From: an uncultured Eubacteriales bacterium
Lineage (GTDB): Bacteria; Bacillota; Clostridia; Lachnospirales; Lachnospiraceae
Direction of reading: 5' to 3'
Assembly: GCA_900315015.1 (NCBI GenBank)
Contig: OMXJ01000002.1
Coordinates: 102,651-166,650, forward strand
Length of the DNA stretch: 64,000 nucleotides
This document shows positions 58,715-64,000 of this stretch, piece by piece. Made by a program: the position numbers and the translations under genes. Numbering within the stretch: the stretch's first letter is position 1; the number at the start of each line of letters is the position of its first letter. A model generated the notes under the pieces. That model saw only the letters and a list, made by a program, of their open reading frames with translations. It was not told where the DNA came from and did not search any database.

Positions 58715-60838
58715 TTACTTCTTATAGTAATCTCCAAGAGAAATTCCGTTTCCTGCTGTTCCAAGTGGAATATCATGGTCTAGACCGATAAACTTTCCGC
58801 TCTTATTCTGCCATAGAACTTCCTTTACAAAATTGTACTTTTCTTCATCCCAGGTGGTAAAGTCGTCCTTTACAAGTCCGCCTGTATCTCCTGAGTTTGC
58901 ATTATAGCACCAGAAAGTATGATTTAATCTGTACTTGCTGATAAGCTCTCTCATGTAGGTCATCCAGGTGATATTAGGCTTACTCATGTAACCACCCCAC
59001 TCTCCGATTAAGAGAGGAGCAAGATTCTGCTCGTAAATATAGAACCAGTTATCATGCCAGCAATCCTTCATAAGTGAATCATAATCATAATCACCTGAGA
59101 ACCATGGCTGCTGATATACTGTTGGGCCATAATCGTGAGGTGAATAAATAAGCTGATCCTGATTCTTACCAAGATCAATCGGATAATCAGCTACACCGCG
59201 AAGATTTCCTCCCCACCAGTTGAAATAATACTCTGTCTTATCCTTAGAGCTATAATCACTGTTTGTCTTTAAATCCATAGGATAAATCTCAATACCCTCT
59301 ACTGCTACTAAAAGATTTGGATTTATCTTAAGTACCTTCTTTGCTGTTTCCTCGGCTGCATACTTCCAGTTATTCTGAGCCTTAGAATCGTTCCAGATAG
59401 CTGCCTTATCACCTTCATCCGGCTTTCCGTGTGGCTCATTCTTTAAATCTAGAATAAGAATTGTATCATCATTCTTGTAGCGCTCTGCAAGCCAGCAAAG
59501 TGATTCCTGGAACTTTTCTGTGGTTATGTCTCCGTTGTACCATACGTTATAATTATGTCCTGCTGCATCAGTCTTAGCGCTGTGGATGTCGATCATGATC
59601 TTTAATCCATTTGCTCTGAACTGACCTACAACATAGTCAAATATCTCAAGACTGTCCATTCCTACAAGGTAGAAATTTGTTGCATTGTTGAAATTTGCTG
59701 TTGGAGCCTTGCTCTCCTTCCACTGAAGGAGAAGCTCTGCTGATATTGGAATTCTGACAATGTTAAAACCATGATCTGCAATCCCCTTTATTGAAGTGTT
59801 AAGATCACTTGCCCAAAGTCCATCAAAAGTATTTGTTCCTGTATTATAACCGAACCAGTTACATCCGGTAAGCCATACTTCATTTCCATTTGCATCAAGT
59901 ATCTTTCTGCCATCAGTATGGAGCCAGTCATTTGTAGTTGCCTTTGGAACCTCAAGCATTCCGGTATTTACCTGTTGATTTCCATTATTTCCGTTATTTT
60001 GATTGTTGTTTTGATTATTATTCTGATAATAACTGCTATCTGCTACCTCTGTAAGCTTTCCTGCCACTACTGAAGCTGTAAGCTTTCCTGTAATTCCTCC
60101 AAGAATTACTCCTGCATCTACGCTCTGACCTGGTCCGATGGTACCATTATAATCTACATTTGTTACGGTAAGAACACCCTTTTCAATGCTGTAATTTCCG
60201 CTCCAGCCTGAATCGATTGTAGCATCTCCTACATCTATCTTAGCTGTCCAGCCCTCTACTACCTTCTCTGTATCATTTGATACGATTATTGCAAGCTGAT
60301 TATATACCGGATTGTCACCCCAGGAATTATCTGCGCTGACCTTTATACTAAGGCCTTTTGAACTCTTACCATCCTTCGAATCTGAATTCTTTTTATCAGA
60401 ATCCTTTTTTCCAGAGTCCTTATCAGTGTTCCCTTTTCCATCATTTGCAGCTGCTACCTTTTCTGCAGCATTTTCTGTAGCTGCTTCAGATTTTTCTGCA
60501 ATCTCTTCTGCTGCTTCGAAATTACCTGCGGCTTCAGTTCCTGCTTCATTTTCTGTTTGAGAAGTAACTTGCTCGGTGCTTCCACCTTCAGCCACTTTTT
60601 CTGTATTTACATCTGCTTGCTCATCTGCCCCTGCCAAATCTGCACCTTCCTGGACATTTGAATCATTGGATGAGCTATCATTATTTGCATTTTCAGTTTT
60701 TGAAACTGCTGCCGTCTCAGATTTATTATTACCGGATTTTGAAATTTCTTTTCCTGTAAAATATCCTAAAAATCCAATACCCACCAGCAATACCATCACT
60801 AGTGCTATTGTCACTATACTTTTCTTTTTATTTTCCAC
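58715..60838 (-). CDS. Secreted or membrane-anchored GH5 cellulase with CBM2
   Basis: Hydrolyses beta-1,4-glucans outside the cell. The start is GTG at 60838, backed by GGAGG (707 residues). An N-terminal hydrophobic helix (about 8-26) without a clear signal-peptidase site suggests a membrane anchor. Then comes a Ser/Asp/Glu/Ala-rich linker of about 130 residues, a CBM2-like module (about 163-258) with three exposed Trp, a QNNN linker, and the GH5 domain (from about 303) with acid/base Glu468 in LDLKNEPHG and nucleophile Glu613 in LIGEWGG. No dockerin or sortase motif is present. The promoter at 60898-60870 gives a very short leader. Confidence 0.9.
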   Translation of the reverse strand: MENKKKSIVTIALVMVLLVGIGFLGYFTGKEISKSGNNKSETAAVSKTENANNDSSSNDSNVQEGADLAGADEQADVNTEKVAEGGSTEQVTSQTENEAGTEAAGNFEAAEEIAEKSEAATENAAEKVAAANDGKGNTDKDSGKKDSDKKNSDSKDGKSSKGLSIKVSADNSWGDNPVYNQLAIIVSNDTEKVVEGWTAKIDVGDATIDSGWSGNYSIEKGVLTVTNVDYNGTIGPGQSVDAGVILGGITGKLTASVVAGKLTEVADSSYYQNNNQNNNQNNGNNGNQQVNTGMLEVPKATTNDWLHTDGRKILDANGNEVWLTGCNWFGYNTGTNTFDGLWASDLNTSIKGIADHGFNIVRIPISAELLLQWKESKAPTANFNNATNFYLVGMDSLEIFDYVVGQFRANGLKIMIDIHSAKTDAAGHNYNVWYNGDITTEKFQESLCWLAERYKNDDTILILDLKNEPHGKPDEGDKAAIWNDSKAQNNWKYAAEETAKKVLKINPNLLVAVEGIEIYPMDLKTNSDYSSKDKTEYYFNWWGGNLRGVADYPIDLGKNQDQLIYSPHDYGPTVYQQPWFSGDYDYDSLMKDCWHDNWFYIYEQNLAPLLIGEWGGYMSKPNITWMTYMRELISKYRLNHTFWCYNANSGDTGGLVKDDFTTWDEEKYNFVKEVLWQNKSGKFIGLDHDIPLGTAGNGISLGDYYKK

Positions 60839-60869
60839 AAAAACGCCTCCATAACAAAAATTCACTATT

Positions 60870-60898
60870 ATTTTAACATTTTTTTCTATTAATGTAAA
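60870..60898 (-). promoter_or_regulatory. Promoter of the GH5 cellulase gene
   Basis: TTTACA (60898-60893), 17-base spacer, TAAAAT (60875-60870). It leaves a leader of about 25 bases before the GTG at 60838. It sits directly after the T run of the upstream terminator-like hairpin. Confidence 0.6.
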
Positions 60899-60922
60899 GT
60901 TGCAAATAATTTATTAATGGTA

Positions 60923-61018
60923 ACAAAAAAGGACACCAGATTTCCTCTGACGTCCTTTCTATATTTAAGCCCCTCTGCAATAAAAGGAATATTTCATTAT
61001 TAGTGTCTAAAACTAACC
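60923..61018 (-). ncRNA. Candidate small RNA of about 95 nt with its own promoter and terminator
   Basis: Promoter TGGACA-17-TAAAAT (61053-61025) would start a transcript near 61018. It ends at the stem AAAGGACACCAGA/TCTGACGTCCTTT (60928-60958, with a mismatch) followed by TTTTTTG on the minus strand. The RNA could encode a 10-codon peptide (MKYSFYCRGA) but no SD is visible. No known RNA family is recognised. Alternatively this is an attenuator leader for the GH5 gene. Confidence 0.35.
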
Positions 61019-61238
61019 TAAAACATTTTAGCACAAAATCGGTGCAATGTCCAGCACATTATATGAACTTTTTCATTTCCGTCTTTATGAACAAGCTGAA
61101 TCATTGACATCTATCAATTACATATGGTACACTATCGGAGAATAAGATAAAAGATATTCATCTACGTATTCTACATTAAAAATTAGGGATAGTCATTATA
61201 TGATTGGTTATGTGTTAAAATAACTTTAGGAGATTAAT

Positions 61239-61652
61239 ATGAAAAAACTATTTTTACTAATAATAGCCGTTACTGCAATCATCTCATTCACTGTTTTCAG
61301 CATAAATTTAGTTGATGTTATTAGCACAAGAAACTGGAACAAAGCAGAGGCTACCGTTACTTCCGTTCTTCTTCCAGACGGTATAATATGTGGTGATTTT
61401 AAAGATTCTAAAGGCGTAATGCATACTAATCAACCTCTTTATCAAGATTTCAAGTTTCAGCAGTTTCGGGCTATAAAGGTTGTTAAGCAGGATAAAATTA
61501 ATAGTATTATTGGCAAAAAAGTAGTTGTCTTATATAAAGATGAACAGACTGTTAGTTATGATAATTTGTGGAAAAACATTATGGTATCATTAGTTTTATT
61601 ATTATTATCAATATCAATCTTAATATATATGAAAAAGCATAATAGAAATTGA
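61239..61652 (+). CDS. Hypothetical membrane protein (DUF3592-like layout)
   Basis: Not firmly recognised. A 137-residue protein with an N-terminal membrane helix (about 3-25), an extracytoplasmic beta-rich part with NWNKAEATVTSVLL and a GKKVVVLYKDEQTVSYDN segment, and a C-terminal helix (about 111-131) ending KKHNRN. This is the layout of DUF3592-type proteins, where a W-x-x-A-x-A-x-V strand follows the first helix. RBS AGGAGA. It is flanked by a terminator on the right and stands alone on its strand. No function is known. Confidence 0.75.
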   Translation: MKKLFLLIIAVTAIISFTVFSINLVDVISTRNWNKAEATVTSVLLPDGIICGDFKDSKGVMHTNQPLYQDFKFQQFRAIKVVKQDKINSIIGKKVVVLYKDEQTVSYDNLWKNIMVSLVLLLLSISILIYMKKHNRN

Positions 61653-61714
61653 TCCCACAACCTAATGGCGCACGCCACAATAAAAGCATACTCTACTGTA
61701 ACTGAATAACAGAC

Positions 61715-61763
61715 AAAGCCCTGAGATCTGCTTACTGATAAGCATTTCTCAGGGCTTTATTTA
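61715..61763. terminator. Bidirectional terminator
   Basis: AAAGCCCTGAGA (61715-61726) and TCTCAGGGCTTT (61747-61758) form a perfect 12-bp stem with a 20-base loop, at the end of both the plus-strand membrane protein gene and the minus-strand TetR gene. Confidence 0.88.
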
Positions 61764-62267
61764 TTCCATATTTCCTGCAAATATCCTCTCCACCACGATC
61801 TGCGTCATCATCTGCACCGACTCGGCATAACCGTTCCTTGCCCACTTCATGAAGATACCGAAAAGCCCATAGGCAAGGTAGTAGCTTTCGTAGGTATCCG
61901 AGGTCTGATCGGTGTCGCTGTCGGTCATGATAACTTCATAAGCCGACAAGATTGCTCCGTGATGCCCCTGCCCGATGATAAGGTCGTTCTTTTTTCGTAG
62001 CGAATAGCAGAAATCAAAATACCTCCTGACACGGTAGCTGTCATTTATCTGATGCTCTTTGAGCCTGTGTTCACGCTCATATTCACGCCACTTCATGATG
62101 ATATAGGCAGTGATAATCTCGTCCTTTGACTTAAAATTGCGAAAATAGGTCGCCCTGCCGATGCCACCTTCCTCGCACAGCTCGTCAACGGTAATCTTCT
62201 CGATATTCTTCTTTTTCATCAGCTTGAATAGCGCTTCACCATATGCCGAGGTCACATATTCCGACAT
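61761..62267 (-). CDS. TetR/AcrR family transcriptional regulator
   Basis: A 168-residue repressor with an N-terminal HTH of the TetR type (about 20-50; TVDELCEEGGIGRATYFRNF) and a helical ligand-binding domain. At 168 residues it is somewhat shorter than the usual 190-200. RBS AAAGGAAG. Codons are GC-richer than in the genes to the left, and the gene is divergent from an esterase gene; two strong dyads lie between them. It probably represses itself and the esterase genes. The inducer is unknown. It marks the left border of a cassette that looks foreign to the genome. Confidence 0.88.
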   Translation of the reverse strand: MSEYVTSAYGEALFKLMKKKNIEKITVDELCEEGGIGRATYFRNFKSKDEIITAYIIMKWREYEREHRLKEHQINDSYRVRRYFDFCYSLRKKNDLIIGQGHHGAILSAYEVIMTDSDTDQTSDTYESYYLAYGLFGIFMKWARNGYAESVQMMTQIVVERIFAGNME

Positions 62268-62289
62268 TTTCCACTCTTCCTTTCTACCG

Positions 62290-62317
62290 ATGATACTATT
62301 TCGCTAAATAGTATCAT
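62290..62317. promoter_or_regulatory. TetR operator 1, perfect 12-bp arms
   Basis: ATGATACTATTT (62290-62301) and AAATAGTATCAT (62306-62317) form a perfect dyad with a 4-base centre, only 23 bases before the tetR start codon. It would overlap or lie within the 5' end of the tetR transcript. Confidence 0.8.
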
Positions 62318-62330
62318 TTTCCCTATTTTA

Positions 62331-62367
62331 TTGACTTTGCCAGCTATTTATGATATTATAGTATCAT
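62331..62367 (+). promoter_or_regulatory. Esterase promoter overlapped by TetR operator 2
   Basis: TTGACT (62331-62336), 17-base spacer, TATTAT (62354-62359). The second dyad ATGATATTATAGTATCAT (62350-62367) covers the -10 and shares the arms ATGATA and TAGTATCAT with operator 1. A repressor bound here would block the plus-strand promoter. Confidence 0.75.
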
Positions 62368-62369
62368 AG

Positions 62370-62462
62370 AAAAACGGTTTTGTCAAGCGTTTGATAAGAA
62401 AGGATGCGACGGCAAAGGAAGCATTTGACAGAGTGCTTGCGTTTCTTGAATCGAATACATAA
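62370..62462 (+). pseudogene. Remnant of a hydrolase gene, C-terminal end only
   Basis: A short frame reads AAKEAF-like sequence, precisely KDATAKEAFDRVLAFLESNT then a stop at 62460-62462. It resembles the last helix of dienelactone-hydrolase-type alpha/beta hydrolases. No SD or proper start is found. The frame ends just before the SD of the pectinacetylesterase gene. It may be left from a tandem copy of the hydrolase gene now at 63615. Confidence 0.35.
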
Positions 62463-62476
62463 GAGGAGGCGTTATT

Positions 62477-63601
62477 ATGGAGAACGTAAAACCGAAAAGT
62501 AGACTGAAAAAGGTGCTTGTCATCATCGGCATTATCATTTTGGTGATCGCAATAGGCATTTTTATTCTTCTGAAACTATCATTTCTCAAAACATTTCCGA
62601 AACTCAAGGGCGAGCCTGAGATTGGCAAGTGGTATGAAGTCGAGGTGGACGGCGCAAGATCCTCTGACGGCAGCGAATGGCATGGCATCTTCCGCAAGGG
62701 TACAGAGAACAAGGTCGTTGTGTATTTCTTCGGCGGCGGTGTGAGTATCACTCCAGAGACTTCCGAGGGTGGCAAAGAGTTCTATGCGACCAATATGACG
62801 GCACAGGACTTTGTCGCACAGGGTGGCATCGGCAACACTGCGGAGGATAATCCGTTTAAGGACTGGAGCTTTATAGTAATACCCTATGCAACTGGCGATT
62901 TTCACGCAGGCACGGGAACTTATAAGGGAAAAAAGACTGTGTATCACACAGGATACAGCAATTACTCCGCTTATGTGGAACAGATCAAGCAGTATATCGG
63001 AGAGCCTGACACGCTGCTTGTAACGGGCTTTTCGGCAGGCGGATTTGCGACCTCCCTGCTGGCTGACGATGTGATCGATCGTTTTCCGCGGGCTGAAAAT
63101 GTAACAGTCTGTGTTGACAGCTCGCTCCTGCTTTATGACGGCTGGCACGAAACGGCTGTAAATCTGTGGAAAGCTCCGACTGAAATATCAGACAGACTGA
63201 CCACAAACAACCTTGTTCTTGACAGTCTGACTGCACTCCACGAAAAGCGTGGTGACAGCGTGAAAATACTCTTCGACTGCTCCTACCGTGATGATACGCT
63301 GATGCAGTATCAATCTTATATCGACAGCGGAAAAATGGATAAGACAAAAGAGCTTGGTGACAACTTCCAGCGCGATCTGAAAGAAATGGTAAACGGCTTG
63401 CAGACGAATATCCCCGATGTGGGTATCTATGTCTGGAGCTACGGAGAAGATGCAAATACCCATAATACCCAGCATACGATCATATCTGCGAATGTATTTG
63501 ACAAGCTAGGAAATGATAAAAGCGTTGGTGAATGGATATATGATGCAGTGAACGGCGATGTAAAAACCTACGGGCTGGAACTGCTTGATAAAACATTTTG
63601 A
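62477..63601 (+). CDS. Pectinacetylesterase-like alpha/beta-hydrolase
   Basis: A 374-residue protein with an N-terminal membrane helix (about 12-34, VLVIIGIIILVIAIGIFILL) and an extracytoplasmic catalytic domain of the pectinacetylesterase/Notum type. Visible are VVVYFFGGGVSITPET (oxyanion region), LLVTGFSAGGFATSLL with the nucleophile Ser (about residue 189), a possible Asp in VKILFDCSYRDDTL, and His in NTHNTQHTII. It probably removes acetyl groups from pectin or other polysaccharides outside the cell. RBS AGGAGG. Codons are GC-rich relative to the rest of the window. It is followed after 13 bases by another hydrolase gene. Confidence 0.85.
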   Translation: MENVKPKSRLKKVLVIIGIIILVIAIGIFILLKLSFLKTFPKLKGEPEIGKWYEVEVDGARSSDGSEWHGIFRKGTENKVVVYFFGGGVSITPETSEGGKEFYATNMTAQDFVAQGGIGNTAEDNPFKDWSFIVIPYATGDFHAGTGTYKGKKTVYHTGYSNYSAYVEQIKQYIGEPDTLLVTGFSAGGFATSLLADDVIDRFPRAENVTVCVDSSLLLYDGWHETAVNLWKAPTEISDRLTTNNLVLDSLTALHEKRGDSVKILFDCSYRDDTLMQYQSYIDSGKMDKTKELGDNFQRDLKEMVNGLQTNIPDVGIYVWSYGEDANTHNTQHTIISANVFDKLGNDKSVGEWIYDAVNGDVKTYGLELLDKTF

Positions 63602-63614
63602 GGAGAGATCAAAC

Positions 63615-64000
63615 ATGAAAACTGAAATGAAACGGGGGCATAAGGTGTTGAAAATCATCGGTATCATTCTGCTTATACTTTTCGCTGTTATAGTGATATT
63701 CTTCATAAAGGGTAAGATACACGAACGCCGCCCATGGTACAAAGATAATTATTTCAACGACTTCAAGACAGATGCTGTGCTTGAGAAGAAATATTCCGGC
63801 AGAGGCAGCTTTGAGACCGCCTGCACTGAATTCAAGAGCGATAGCAGCAAGATAGACACGATCAGGGTGTTTTATCCTGCGGAGCTTGCAGACAACAACA
63901 AATCCTATCCGATGATCGTTTCGGTCAATGCAAGCGGTACACGGGCAAGAAATTATATGGCTGTGCTTGACAGGATCGCTTCATGGGGATTTATTGTGGT
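63615..64000 (+). CDS. Alpha/beta-hydrolase (dienelactone-hydrolase-like), cut by window edge
   Basis: An open frame from ATG at 63615 to the right edge (128 residues seen), with AGGAGAG 7 bases before the start. It opens MKTEMKRGHKVLKIIGIILL, a membrane helix, then an external part with IDTIRVFYPAELADNNKSYP and MIVSVNASGTRARNYMAVLD, the first strands of an alpha/beta-hydrolase of the chlorophyllase/dienelactone type. The catalytic Ser lies beyond the window. It is in one operon with the pectinacetylesterase-like gene, and its family typically ends like the remnant frame at 62370-62462. Confidence 0.8.
   Translation, partial: MKTEMKRGHKVLKIIGIILLILFAVIVIFFIKGKIHERRPWYKDNYFNDFKTDAVLEKKYSGRGSFETACTEFKSDSSKIDTIRVFYPAELADNNKSYPMIVSVNASGTRARNYMAVLDRIASWGFIV

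Larger units (their letters stand above)
60839..61238. other. Intergenic region with GH5 promoter and candidate small RNA
   Basis: Between divergent genes for GH5 and a small membrane protein. Minus-strand features: TTTACA-17-TAAAAT (60898-60870) for GH5, and further upstream a second promoter (61053-61025) leading to a hairpin with T run (60923-60958), listed as a possible small RNA. Nothing clear is seen in 61060-61238 besides an A/T-rich spacer before the plus-strand gene. Confidence 0.5.

Noticed and set aside
1..64000. tRNA, rRNA, T-box or known riboswitch
   Set aside because: No cloverleaf with GTTCGAATC-type arm, no rRNA-like stretch and no recognisable T-box or metabolite riboswitch core was found when reading the intergenic regions on both strands.

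Overview
The window is low-GC Firmicutes chromosome, most likely a fibre-degrading gut or rumen Lachnospiraceae (Butyrivibrio/Pseudobutyrivibrio/Eubacterium-like). This is inferred from the division-gene order, AT-rich intergenic DNA, strong purine-rich ribosome binding sites, a FeoA-FeoB fusion, DUF1836/DUF5721/DUF6440-type genes, a secreted GH5 with a CBM2, and a GH36 alpha-galactosidase. No rRNA, tRNA, CRISPR array or intact transposase was seen. Almost all genes up to about 56.5 kb lie on the minus strand.

Region by region. 1-1160: end of a translation/nucleotide block (frr partial, pyrH). 1413-11185: a compact division and wall cluster read mraZ-rsmH-ftsL-PBP-murD-ftsW-ftsQ-ftsZ, driven by a strong promoter followed by five 10-bp MraZ-type repeats; mraY, murE, murF and murG are not in it. 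11715-12611: hslO. 12969-14479: an unrecognised three-gene membrane-protein operon. 14848-22739: a PH-like hypothetical, a GH36 alpha-galactosidase, a cation/proton antiporter-glutaredoxin-esterase unit divergent from a LysR regulator, and larC with an extreme His-rich insertion. 22858-27995: an ABC-2 export system (ATPase, two permeases) with its own histidine kinase and NarL-type regulator. 28377-34932: two GGDEF proteins around a feoAB fusion and a 55-residue Cys-rich Feo partner. 35008-36992: YolD plus a Y-family polymerase. 37382-41610: PdaC/RsiV-like lipoprotein with an attenuator-like leader, rhomboid protease, an Asn/Gly/Tyr low-complexity protein, and cysE. 41726-46451: an OmpR/histidine-kinase pair, a small alarmone synthetase, a DUF5721-like protein and a TraX-like protein. 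46453-50184: a GlgX-like GH13 protein that has lost all its catalytic residues, and an ABC-F ATPase. 50454-56519: pyk, HAD phosphatase, metallo-hydrolase, tatD, histidine phosphatase, DUF6440 and metallophosphoesterase genes. 56848-58436: a DUF1836 regulator and an SPFH protein. 58715-60838: the GH5 cellulase.

61761-64000 looks different: codons are clearly GC-richer and the genes are a TetR regulator with two strong operators, a pectinacetylesterase-like protein and a second alpha/beta hydrolase cut by the window edge. This is probably an acquired esterase cassette.

The most notable observations are: the GH13 pseudoenzyme in an ABC-F/TraX operon; an attenuator-like leader on the PdaC/RsiV-like lipoprotein; at least seven unrelated short tandem-repeat arrays, each placed just after a minus-strand stop codon; an IS605-like hairpin end abutting ftsQ; the MraZ operator array; paired operators for DUF1836 and TetR; and a candidate 90-nt RNA upstream of the GH5 gene.
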